64,000 nt of DNA from Roseburia faecis (GTDB lineage: Bacteria > Bacillota > Clostridia > Lachnospirales > Lachnospiraceae). Position 1 is the first letter of the stretch. The number at the start of each line of letters is the position of its first letter. A program made the translations under genes and the position numbers. Below are positions 8,087 to 16,189 of the stretch, piece after piece. The notes under the pieces are model-generated. The model made no database searches. It saw only the letters and a list, made by a program, of their open reading frames with translations, and was not told the origin of the DNA. The stretch is from positions 1 to 64,000 of the forward strand of contig NZ_CVRR01000093.1 of the NCBI RefSeq assembly GCF_001406815.1, in the 5' to 3' direction.

Positions 8087-8581
8087 ATGTTTGATAGTTC
8101 TGATGTTCAATCTGTATTTTCAGGTAATATAGCCGAAGAATGGGAGAAAAAGTCACGCTATATTAACAGCCTTAACGGTAATGATAATATGATGATTCCT
8201 ACAATCAAGAAATATATAACCTCAACATCAAAGATTTTGGAAGTTGGTTGTGGGACTGGAAAATTGTTAAGTCAGATTGACGCACTAACTTTTGGCATTG
8301 AATTAACTGGAGTTGAAATGAGTAGCGATATGCTCCAGCAAATAGATACATTAAGATTTAAAAATCCTGTTCGGTTAATAAATGATAGTGTAGAAAATTT
8401 TATTGATGACAATAAATATGACATTATCGTAATGAAACAGGTATTACATCATATTGTATCAAGAGAGCAAGTTTTGAAAAAATTAGCTGGTTACTTAAAT
8501 CCAAATGGAGTCATTATTATAATGACACCAAATGACGGTTATCAGAAAAGCATTTTGCCGTTTAATCCTATGATGAGTTAG
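8087..8581 (+). CDS. Class I SAM-dependent methyltransferase, C-terminally short
   Basis: The 164-residue protein has motif I ILEVGCGTGKLL (about 50-61), an acidic post-I strand (GVEMSSDML), motif II around KYDIIVMKQVLHHI and post-II LNPNGVIIIMTPND. It then stops after ILPFNPMMS. Free-standing UbiE/Coq5-type enzymes usually run another 60-100 residues, so the C-terminal cap is missing. The next gene begins inside a second methyltransferase in another frame, so this looks like one side of a deletion junction. The substrate is unknown. Confidence 0.75.
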   Translation: MFDSSDVQSVFSGNIAEEWEKKSRYINSLNGNDNMMIPTIKKYITSTSKILEVGCGTGKLLSQIDALTFGIELTGVEMSSDMLQQIDTLRFKNPVRLINDSVENFIDDNKYDIIVMKQVLHHIVSREQVLKKLAGYLNPNGVIIIMTPNDGYQKSILPFNPMMS

Positions 8582-8613
8582 CAAAGACAATACTTTCATA
8601 TTATGACAAGTCT

Positions 8614-9126
8614 ATGGATAAAAAATCTATCTTAGAATTAGGTGTAGGAACAGGAGTATTAGGAGAACGTGTAAAAAGTCTTGTGCCAAGCACAGAAATT
8701 GACGGCTTAGATATATCTTCGGAAATGTTGAAAAGATCAAAAGAAAAGGCAGTATATAATCATTTGTATTTAGGGAGTGCAGATGAACATTTATATACCG
8801 AACAATATGCTTTTGTATATTCAGCATTTATGTTCCATAGCGTAAAAGGGCAGGACATTCTTCTCTCAAAAATTGCAGAGTGTTTAGTCAACGGTGGAAT
8901 GTTTATACTTGTGGATTTGATTCCAAATATGAAGATATTAGCTAATAACGCAGATTTTAATGCACATAGTATAAAGTATGAACATGGCGCCCCTGCTATG
9001 TATAAGACTTGTGCGGAAATGGTTGACTTAATCGAAAGTTCTCCTTTTGAACTTGTCGAATTGAAAAAATTAGGAATTAGTAAAGACTATAATCATTATT
9101 TATTCGCATTGAGAAAGGGGAAGTAA
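8614..9126 (+). CDS. Second SAM-dependent methyltransferase, N-terminally short
   Basis: The 170-residue frame starts right before motif I (SILELGVGTGVLGERV) and runs through an acidic strand (IDGLDISSEMLKR), motif II (AFVYSAFMFHSV) and a full C-terminal region ending HYLFALRKGK. In-frame codons before the ATG at 8614 read YDELAKTILSYYDKS, which looks like a methyltransferase N-terminus, but a stop at 8563 closes the frame. No clear ribosome site precedes 8614. Expression may depend on coupling to the upstream gene. It differs in sequence from the first methyltransferase, so it is not a duplication. Confidence 0.7.
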   Translation: MDKKSILELGVGTGVLGERVKSLVPSTEIDGLDISSEMLKRSKEKAVYNHLYLGSADEHLYTEQYAFVYSAFMFHSVKGQDILLSKIAECLVNGGMFILVDLIPNMKILANNADFNAHSIKYEHGAPAMYKTCAEMVDLIESSPFELVELKKLGISKDYNHYLFALRKGK

Positions 9127-9128
9127 AA

Positions 9129-9449
9129 ATGGAGCAGCTTTTAGAAAAAGTAAGATTATTACACATACAAAATGATTTTAAGAATAACGGTGGGGAAGAT
9201 AAGTATTTTAGAATGGCGTTGCTTATGGAAGAATTAGGCGAGATTTGTGACGCTCTCACAAAGCAAAAACCTAATTTTAAAGAAGAACACGCCGATTTAC
9301 TGATTTTGTTATTAGGAAATTGTGTGGCATACGATATTGATATTATTAAATTAACATCAGAAAAGTTAGATAGGCTTTTGAAAATGAAAGCGAGAACAGA
9401 CGGAAACGGTCATAGCCGTTTGATTACTGAGTTGGAGGAGAAAGAATGA
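9129..9449 (+). CDS. MazG-like nucleotide pyrophosphohydrolase
   Basis: This 106-residue all-helical protein carries the MazG metal motif: MEELGEICDAL (E-E-x-x-E) and, about 17 residues on, EEHADLLILL (E-x-x-D). Family members hydrolyse (d)NTPs or modified nucleotides to monophosphates in the cytoplasm. The start is three bases after the methyltransferase stop with GGGGAAG upstream, and the end overlaps the next gene by 4 nt, so it is firmly in the operon. The substrate cannot be inferred. Confidence 0.72.
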   Translation: MEQLLEKVRLLHIQNDFKNNGGEDKYFRMALLMEELGEICDALTKQKPNFKEEHADLLILLLGNCVAYDIDIIKLTSEKLDRLLKMKARTDGNGHSRLITELEEKE

Positions 9450-9964
9450 AAATTATGATAGCCGGAGCATGGGACGAAACAAATGAAAACTTGTTGTCCT
9501 CAGCGTTTCAAATTGCTAAAGTTGCCGCCGAAAAAAAACATATAATAATTACTGGCGGAGGAACAGGAATCCCTAATTCTGCTACGCATGGAGCATTAGC
9601 TGTAAACGGAATAAGTATTGCATATAGTAATGAGGGGCATTGTGAAGGCGGACATGAACCAGCTACTTTTCGCGTGGCGACTGAAATGGGTTGGGACGGG
9701 CGAAGTGTATTGGCTGTAAAGTCCAGCGACCTTCTTATTGTTATAGGTGGGTGTAATGGCACATTAAACGAAATAACCCTTGCATACCTTAATAATATAC
9801 CTATATGGGTTTTGGAAGATAGCAGCGAAATGATTTGTCGTTTAAAAAATTTTCTATATGAGGGAAAATATATTGATAAACGGAAAAATGTTGAAATCGA
9901 GTTTTTTAATTCAGCGCAAAGTATGATTGAAAAACTCAATTCCAAAAATATTTTACAAAACTAG
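9446..9964 (+). CDS. LOG-family (SLOG) Rossmann protein
   Basis: The 172-residue protein has the glycine loop IIITGGGTGIPNSATHGAL (about 34-52) and the second LOG motif VIGGCNGTLNEITLAY (about 95-110), in which the Glu sits where catalytic Glu occurs in phosphoribohydrolases. LOG relatives cleave nucleotide N-glycosidic bonds, and SLOG relatives bind nucleotide-derived ligands. The ATGA overlap with the MazG-like gene suggests a joint role in nucleotide metabolism or sensing. It is closer to the TIGR00725-type subgroup than to plant-type LOG, by recollection. Confidence 0.72.
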   Translation: MKIMIAGAWDETNENLLSSAFQIAKVAAEKKHIIITGGGTGIPNSATHGALAVNGISIAYSNEGHCEGGHEPATFRVATEMGWDGRSVLAVKSSDLLIVIGGCNGTLNEITLAYLNNIPIWVLEDSSEMICRLKNFLYEGKYIDKRKNVEIEFFNSAQSMIEKLNSKNILQN

Positions 9965-9975
9965 AGGAGAAAGAA

Positions 9976-10878
9976 ATGATATTATCCGTGTCAAGGAGAA
10001 CGGATATTCCGGGCTGCTATCCAGAATGGTTTATGAATCGGTTGCGTGACAAATATGTTATGACTAGGAATCCGATGAATTTTCATCAGGTTAGCCAGAT
10101 AAATCTTTCGCCAGATTTTATTGAGTGTATTGTTTTTTGGACTAAAAATGCAGTACCATTTATGGACTATTTAGAGGAATTAAATCGTATGGGATATATG
10201 TATATGTTCCAGTACACCATTACCCCATACGATAATACTCTTGAAAAGAATATATCTGATAAAAGCGACATTATAAAAAATGTATTGGAATTATCCGAAA
10301 AAATCGAAAAAAAACGAATCGTATGGAGATATGATCCTATTTTACTTAATGATACTTATACTGTAAATCGGCATATTGAACTATTTGAAGAAATGTGTAG
10401 TTTGTTATATACGGCAGTAAATCATGTTGTTATTAGCTTTATTGATTTATACCAGAAAAATAGAGGATATAGGTTATACGAATTAAGTACAGATGAAATA
10501 ACACATCTTGCACAAGCGTTTGGAGAAATAGGCGCAAAGTATAAACTTCCGATAAAGACTTGTTGCGAAAATTATGATTTGACGAAATTTGGAATAACTA
10601 AAGGTGCTTGTATTGACAGTGTTCTATTAGAAGAAATCTGTAATCGCCCATTACTATTAAAAAAGGCGACTGGACAAAGAAAAAACTGTCTTTGTGCAGA
10701 AAGTGTTGATATAGGTGCTTATCATACCTGTTTGAATGGGTGCATATATTGCTATGCTACCGATTATAAACGACTGAAAACTAAACAAAAGTGTTATGAT
10801 AAAAATAGTCAAATTCTATGCGACAAATTGGATTTTGGCAAAGATATTATAAAAGTACGCAAAATGAAAAAGTTATAA
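9976..10878 (+). CDS. DUF1848 protein with C-terminal cysteine cluster
   Basis: The 300-residue protein opens with the DUF1848 hallmark MILSVSRRTDIPGCYPEWF and contains VTRNP-like and CIVFWTKNA strands. Its C-terminus holds Cys-rich NCLCAES and HTCLNGCIYCYATDYK, which probably bind an iron-sulfur cluster. The TIM-barrel-like family is related to radical SAM proteins of the SplB type and has no assigned reaction. It sits 12 nt after the LOG gene with AGAGGAGAAAG as ribosome site. Confidence 0.8.
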   Translation: MILSVSRRTDIPGCYPEWFMNRLRDKYVMTRNPMNFHQVSQINLSPDFIECIVFWTKNAVPFMDYLEELNRMGYMYMFQYTITPYDNTLEKNISDKSDIIKNVLELSEKIEKKRIVWRYDPILLNDTYTVNRHIELFEEMCSLLYTAVNHVVISFIDLYQKNRGYRLYELSTDEITHLAQAFGEIGAKYKLPIKTCCENYDLTKFGITKGACIDSVLLEEICNRPLLLKKATGQRKNCLCAESVDIGAYHTCLNGCIYCYATDYKRLKTKQKCYDKNSQILCDKLDFGKDIIKVRKMKKL

Positions 10879-10899
10879 ATTTAGAGGGAGAGGTGGAAA

Positions 10900-12087
10900 A
10901 TGAAAGATAAAAGTTTAACGCGTGTTTCAGTCTTTCTTACCAGTCAAATAATCTCCTTATTTGGCTCTGCCATAGTGTCTTATTCTATTGTTTGGTATAT
11001 AACACTAAAAACATCATCAACAATGGCTCTTGCAATATCTATAGTTTGTACTTATATGCCGCAGATTGTTATTTCTATGTTTTCAGGAACGTGGGGGGAT
11101 AAATTCAACAAAAAAAATCTAATTATAATAGGCGATACGATTACTGGTATTTCTACATTGATACTAGCAATTTTATTTATAAATGGTTTTGATTCATTAT
11201 ACCTACTATACGGTGCTTGTGCGTTGAGATCGGTTGGTTCAGGAATACAAACACCATTAGAACACGCCTTTTTACCGCTGATTTGCCCTGAAGAAAAATT
11301 AACAAAAATAAATGGAATCTATGCTACTGCTTCATCAGCAATCAATATTTTATCTCCTGCTATGGCAGGTGTTTTATTAAATGTAATGGATTTTGGACAT
11401 ACCCTCTTTATTGACTGTATCACAGCACTATTGGCGATTATTGTACTATTAAAGCTAAAATATAAGAACACAATAAGTTCTAACAAGGATACAAGTACAC
11501 TGTCTGATTTTTTGGAGGGAGTAAAATATTTCAAGCAGCACATTTTCTTAGGAAGATTGATTTTATTTTATTTGCTTTTTTATTTCTTTATGTCAGCACC
11601 AGCTTTTTTAACGCCAGTATTGGTAAATCTTAAATTTAGCAGTAGTGTTAATGCTTTGGCAATCAATGAATTTGTATGGTCATTAGGAACTATGTTAGGC
11701 GGGATTTTGATTTGTTCTTTTAAAGAGTTTAATAAACTAAAATTCATGGCAATATCAGCATTGCTTTTTGGAGGTTTTATTTGTCTTTTAGGGGCGTCAA
11801 ATATTTTTAGTATATATATTCTTTTTATGCTATGCTCAGGAATATCTCTTCCTTTGTTCAATACATCAAATACTGTTTTAATACAAGAAAATGTAAAAAA
11901 AGAGATGTTAGGACGCGTTTTTGCTAACTTAAATATATTATCTACAATTTCTACGACAATAGGAATTACTGTTTTCGGAATAATAGGTAATACAATTTCC
12001 GTTGATATTCTTTTGATTTTAGTTGGAGCATTTATAGCAATATTGTCTATTTGGATATGGAAAATTTATCGTGAAAACAAAGTGTAG
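10900..12087 (+). CDS. MFS drug exporter (Mef-like)
   Basis: The 395-residue protein has twelve predicted membrane spans in two halves and the MFS loop motif GTWGDKFNKKNLIIIGD after helix 2. The layout and sequence style (SLFGSAIVSYSIVWYITLKT at the start) match the macrolide-efflux (Mef) branch, which exports small hydrophobic drugs with proton exchange. As last gene of the operon it suggests that the module handles, modifies or resists a small molecule. The terminator at 12091-12128 follows at once. Confidence 0.82.
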   Translation: MKDKSLTRVSVFLTSQIISLFGSAIVSYSIVWYITLKTSSTMALAISIVCTYMPQIVISMFSGTWGDKFNKKNLIIIGDTITGISTLILAILFINGFDSLYLLYGACALRSVGSGIQTPLEHAFLPLICPEEKLTKINGIYATASSAINILSPAMAGVLLNVMDFGHTLFIDCITALLAIIVLLKLKYKNTISSNKDTSTLSDFLEGVKYFKQHIFLGRLILFYLLFYFFMSAPAFLTPVLVNLKFSSSVNALAINEFVWSLGTMLGGILICSFKEFNKLKFMAISALLFGGFICLLGASNIFSIYILFMLCSGISLPLFNTSNTVLIQENVKKEMLGRVFANLNILSTISTTIGITVFGIIGNTISVDILLILVGAFIAILSIWIWKIYRENKV

Positions 12088-12090
12088 CAC

Positions 12091-12128
12091 AAAAAACACT
12101 TCGAGCCATCCTGCCCCGAAGTGTTTTT
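12091..12128 (+). terminator. Operon terminator containing the right 25-bp palindrome
   Basis: AAAAAACACTTCG / CGAAGTGTTTTTT forms a 13-bp stem with a run of T. Its inner 25 bp (12098-12122) is the near-copy of 7946-7970. Confidence 0.85.
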
Positions 12129-12241
12129 TGTTACGAAATAAATTAGAAATTCAAGAAAAGAGATAGTCTACTATTTATCATGCAAAAAAGGTACTCGCTA
12201 TAGAGCGTTTACGTTTTCCAAGCAAGTGTTCCGTAAATAAA

Positions 12242-12276
12242 AATCCCCATCCCTCGTTAATTGAGAGATGGGGATT
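12242..12276 (-). terminator. Terminator of the serine recombinase gene
   Basis: AATCCCCATCCCTC / GAGAGATGGGGATT is a 14-bp stem with one mismatch just past the recombinase stop. The left end of the ICE should lie between here and 12130, but no end repeat could be fixed by eye. Confidence 0.75.
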
Positions 12277-12281
12277 CACTA

Positions 12282-13934
12282 TTATACAATAATTTCCGGT
12301 ATTTCTCCGACAAAGTTATAAATGATTCTGACTTCCTGTACTTTCTGTCCGTCAATTTTCTTGACTTCACTCACCAGAATCTTGCTGATGAGTCGGTTCA
12401 ACACCGCTTCGTCCAGTTCCTCAATGGTTGCATAGCGCCGGATTTCTTTGATGAAGGTGCGGACCTCATTTTCCTGTTCGTCAGAGTGGCGCATCATCAA
12501 CATCAGGTCTTGCAGGCGCTTCTGGTTGGCTTCCTGCTCCTGTTCCAGCGTTGCTGTCAGCTTCATAAAACGCTGCTCAGTCAGGATTCCTTTCGCCTTA
12601 TCGGTATATAGGCTCAGGAACATCCCGTCAATTTCCTGATTCCTGCTTTCCAGCCGCTGACATTCCTTCTGTGTCTGGGAAGCATCTAGCAGATACCGCC
12701 GTTCCATCCGACTGCTCAGCCGCTGATAAAAAGCATCGGCATCTTTGAATGCAGTCTTTGCCAGTTCCTGAATATCTTTCAGCACAAGGTTATATAAATC
12801 TCTGGCTTCAATCTTGTGGCTGGTGCAGGCATTCTTGCCCAGCCGGTTGTAGGTCTAGCAAATATAATACGCCTTATCAATCGGCTCCCGAATCTCGCCG
12901 GTAAAACGGTTCTTTCCGGTTCTTCCAACCTTTTCATACCGCACCTGCATGGATTTTCCACAGGTCGCACAGTAAATGATGCCGTGGAACAGATTGTAAA
13001 AAGGACAGGAATTGCCTTTCATAATAGTTGGTCTACGGTCAATGATTTCCCGTACCTGCTCCCATTCTTCCGGGGATATGATTGCTTCATGGCAATCCTC
13101 GATAATTTCCCAATCCTCACGAGGGATAATGTCATAGGTGTTGGAGCGAATCCCTTTCTGATGTGTCCGGCAGACCAGATGTGCGCCCTTATAAAAAGGG
13201 TTTCGCAGGATATGGCTGATTCTTGCACTTCCCCATGAATAGTAATTCACGTCACATTCTGTGTTGCTCTTTACTCTGGTAATCGGGACTTTATCATCCA
13301 TAAGCTGCTTTGCGATCCGCATACAGCCCCATCCATCCAGCGCCATATCATAGATTTTGCGAATCACCGGCGCAGTTTCCGGGTCAAGGATCAAATGCCC
13401 CTTATCCTCCGGGTCACGCATCAAGCCGAGAGGCGGTTGTCCGCCGCAAAATTTTCCCTGTCTGGAACGGGTCATACGCCCTGCCAGCACCTTTTTGGAA
13501 ATATCCCGGCTGTACATATCGTTCAGGATATTCTTAAAAGGTGTAATGTCCATTTCCTGACGGGTCAGACTGTCCACTCCGTCTGTAATGGCAATATATC
13601 GTACATTGTGCTTTGGAAAAAAGATTTCAATATAGCTGCCAGCTTCAATATAATTTCTGCCCAGTCTGGACAGATCTTTGGTGATGACGCAGCCGATCTT
13701 TCCCGCCTCAATATCAGCAATCATGCGCTGAAAAGAAGGACGGTTGAAGTTACGGCCTGTATAACCGTCATCTACATAATACTCATACTGGAACATCCCG
13801 TTTTTTTCGGCAAAGTCCCGGAGCATAAGTTTCTGGTTGCTGATGCTCATGCTTTCATTATCGCCGCCATCCTCCAGAGAGATACGGCAGTAAAGAGCTG
13901 TGATTTTCTGATTAACTTGTTTTTTCCTGCTCAT
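12282..13934 (-). pseudogene. Large serine recombinase with in-frame amber codon
   Basis: One continuous 550-codon frame is split by TAG at 12857-12855. Before it lie the resolvase domain (ALYCRISLEDGGDNESMSIS with the catalytic Ser in the SIS motif; DLSRLGRNYIEAG), the recombinase domain (SWGSARISHILRNPFYKG) and a zinc-ribbon start (CATCGKSM...YYIC). After it the frame continues at once with TYNRLGKNACTSHKIEARDL, the coiled coil and the C-terminal domain. Homologues typically have Ser here, so one C-to-A change in TCG would give TAG. TnpX/TndX-like enzymes excise and insert elements. Without readthrough the product lacks the last zinc ligand and ~190 residues. Confidence 0.88.
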
Positions 13935-14012
13935 AGTGTTCTTCCATTCATTTCAAAAAATAAGTTCGATTGGAATATTATAACATATACATCCAAATTT
14001 TTCTACTTTAAC

Positions 14013-14047
14013 AAGGCGTACCACCATTTCTGATGATACGCCTTTAT
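14013..14047 (-). terminator. Terminator ending the long ICE transcript
   Basis: AAGGCGTA / TACGCCTT with an inner pairing loop and flanking T lies right after the coiled-coil gene at 14051 and before the recombinase gene. Confidence 0.75.
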
Positions 14048-14050
14048 TAT

Positions 14051-14971
14051 TTATCTAACTTTATCTTCACTAACCTTTGGCAGAGCCTTTCCTGCCTTTT
14101 CCTGCTTTCCCTCTGATGTCTTTCTAGCCTCAAATGCATCTGCATTATACTGATACTCCTGTGGTTCAGCGACCATCGGTGCGTATACAATCTCTGCTTC
14201 CACTCTCTCAGCTTCTGCCATCTCCGGCTCTGTCTGTTCCTGTGCTTTCGCATTCTCCATATGCTTTTCCTTATCAAGTTGCACATTCATAGCGAGATTA
14301 TCCAGCTTATCAATAGATGCATCCAAATGAAGTTTCATTGATACAAGCATCTTTTTCACTGCTTTCATCGGAGCAAGTACTGCCTTTGTAATTGGATGTT
14401 TCTGCTCTTTCTGAGAATAATCTACCTCCGGTTTGTCAGCAAAAGTACGGAATGCATTAGCTGCTGTCTGCCCGGCTTCACGAAATTCTTTTGCAAGAAG
14501 TGCTGTCTTTGCTATATCCTTATCCGTGGTCTTAATTGCGCCCCTTACATTTTCCCGGATATCAAGAAGCCTTTTCTTAATTCCTAAGAACTCCGACACC
14601 CTGTATAATGCAGTTCTTCCCTTTGCCTTTCCTTCATCAACTACGCTCTTTGCTGTAGATTTGACCTGTGCTTTCACTTCCAATACCTGCGACTTTATCT
14701 GCTCACGTCTGGTATTAAGTCGCTCCTGTGCTTCCGACAATGCCTTTTTAGCATTATTGACAAGTGTATCTTCCTGCATTTCTTTGATCTGGTTCTGCAT
14801 ATTGGTTAGTTCTTCCGTCATGGAATCAATCTTTTTCTCCAGTCCATCCACATAGCTGCATATCTCAAATACATCATTTGCCTGCTCTTTCATGGCATTT
14901 TTCTTTAATAATTCGAGAAGTTCCCTTATGACCTCCTCATTGGTAAGTGTTTTTCCTGCTTCCATATCCAT
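14051..14971 (-). CDS. Coiled-coil ICE protein (DUF6674-like)
   Basis: The 306-residue soluble protein is mostly long charged helices (ICSYVDGLEKKIDSMTEELT; ALSEAQERLNTRREQIKSQV), with a central conserved-looking stretch AGQTAANAFRTFADKPEVDY and a Pro/Glu-rich tail. It resembles ICE proteins filed as DUF6674, recalled with limited certainty. It is the last gene of the ICE operon. A GC-rich hairpin (GGGGCAGCC / GGCCGCCCC, 14995-15014) separates it from the SpoVG-type gene. Function unknown; a DNA- or membrane-associated scaffold is only a guess. Confidence 0.7.
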   Translation of the reverse strand: MDMEAGKTLTNEEVIRELLELLKKNAMKEQANDVFEICSYVDGLEKKIDSMTEELTNMQNQIKEMQEDTLVNNAKKALSEAQERLNTRREQIKSQVLEVKAQVKSTAKSVVDEGKAKGRTALYRVSEFLGIKKRLLDIRENVRGAIKTTDKDIAKTALLAKEFREAGQTAANAFRTFADKPEVDYSQKEQKHPITKAVLAPMKAVKKMLVSMKLHLDASIDKLDNLAMNVQLDKEKHMENAKAQEQTEPEMAEAERVEAEIVYAPMVAEPQEYQYNADAFEARKTSEGKQEKAGKALPKVSEDKVR

Positions 14972-15031
14972 TCTGTTTCCTCCATTCTGTAAATGGGGCA
15001 GCCTTGGCCGCCCCTGTTCTCCGATTGCTAA

Positions 15032-15721
15032 TTATCGAAAGGGTGTTGCCTCTTTGTCCTTCTCTTTATCGGGATTGCCATGATGTTTCTCAGCACTCTC
15101 CCTAGCTTTTTCATTGCTCTTATCCTTTGCTTTCTCATATTCCGAGATAATCTCATTATAGAGTTTTTCCCTGAAATCCTTTGTGACCGGATAGCAAACA
15201 TCCTGGTAAATAGGCTTACCCTGCTCATCCACCTGCTTTGTTTTATAAGAAGGCATTGATACAAAGATTTTCTCTTTGCCTTGCACGATATTGATGTTAT
15301 TTACGATGAAACTGTTTTCAAAATAAATGCGTGCAAGTCCCTTGATGTTACTGCCTTCCCTCTCATAAGGTGTCACAGTTACGGAAAACTCAGGCATTTC
15401 CTGTATTCTGTCCCGCTTCTGTGTCTCCTCTTTCTCCGGTTCCCTGATTCTTGCATAGGCATCAAGGATATTGGTATAGAGTTCCTCACGAAACTCTGCT
15501 GTGATAGGATTGCACACATCCTTATAAATCACACCATTGCTTTCATCACGCTCATTGGAGCGGTATCTAGGCATTGATACAAAAAGCTCTCCCTTGTCCT
15601 TATTCTCAAGGATTGCAATATTGGTAATCTTAAATGAATCACCAAATACTACTGTTGCAAATCCCTTGATATTGCTGCCCTCTTTTGCCCTTACTTCGTT
15701 TACTTTAATTGAATACTTCAT
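15032..15721 (-). CDS. Double SpoVG-domain protein
   Basis: Two SpoVG-like domains lie in tandem in 229 residues. Domain 1 (about 1-95) reads SIKVNEVRAKEGSNIKGFAT...FVSMPRYRS...DVCNPITAEFREELY. Domain 2 (about 108-205) reads SVTVTPYEREGSNIKGLARI...IFVSMPSYKT...DVCYPVTKDFREKLY. SpoVG is a ~90-residue nucleic-acid-binding regulator; each unit keeps the FVSMP and P-T-x-x-FRE landmarks. A Lys/Glu-rich tail follows. It lies in the ICE operon 3 nt after the gene at 15725. Tandem fusion implies a built-in dimer, possibly binding ICE DNA or RNA; that is inference. Confidence 0.82.
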   Translation of the reverse strand: MKYSIKVNEVRAKEGSNIKGFATVVFGDSFKITNIAILENKDKGELFVSMPRYRSNERDESNGVIYKDVCNPITAEFREELYTNILDAYARIREPEKEETQKRDRIQEMPEFSVTVTPYEREGSNIKGLARIYFENSFIVNNINIVQGKEKIFVSMPSYKTKQVDEQGKPIYQDVCYPVTKDFREKLYNEIISEYEKAKDKSNEKARESAEKHHGNPDKEKDKEATPFR

Positions 15722-15724
15722 ATG

Positions 15725-16189
15725 CTATTCCTCGCTCTCTTTTTGTTCTTTGTTTTGCTTTGGTATGATAAGCTCACACCAAAGCTGTTCTATCTGTTCA
15801 CAAGACAATCTGCCATTTAACCAGTTGCCAAGTGTAACGACCATTCCGTCCTGCTCATAGTATAATGAGTCAGCAGGAAAGGATGCTTGCATACTTTCAC
15901 CTGACTCATTAACGACAGAAGCATCGCTTCTGGAGTAGCCCGTTTCAATGTTCCCCTCATACACGATAGTCACATCAAAATCAGGCATAAATAATCCTTC
16001 CTCTGCATCCCATACACAGGCTATTCCCTGTCTGAGTGTCAGATTCAGGCTTTCGACATACACAGACCAGCCGCTTACGACTATCTGAAAGTCATCATCA
16101 ATCTCTGCAATATCATCCTCGATGTCGATTAGCTCTTCCATTTCTGATACTGCCTCTTCTATATCACCAAGTCGGTATCTCTTATTCAT
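15725..16189 (-). CDS. Hypothetical acidic ICE protein
   Basis: The 154-residue, strongly acidic protein has FQIVVSGWSVYVESLNLTL and DFDVTIVYEGNIETGYSRSD as the most structured parts and a lysine/glutamate-rich tail. No family is recognised. It overlaps the sortase gene by 8 nt and is followed 3 nt later by the SpoVG-type gene, so it is a fixed part of this operon. Confidence 0.68.
   Translation of the reverse strand: MNKRYRLGDIEEAVSEMEELIDIEDDIAEIDDDFQIVVSGWSVYVESLNLTLRQGIACVWDAEEGLFMPDFDVTIVYEGNIETGYSRSDASVVNESGESMQASFPADSLYYEQDGMVVTLGNWLNGRLSCEQIEQLWCELIIPKQNKEQKESEE

Noticed and set aside
8087-9126. A single methyltransferase with a simple frameshift
   Set aside because: Both parts contain their own motif I (EVGCGTG and ELGVGTG), so they are two genes and not halves of one.
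12242-12276. ICE end repeat
   Set aside because: The palindrome is best explained as the recombinase terminator; no matching copy was seen near 53.8-54.0 kb.
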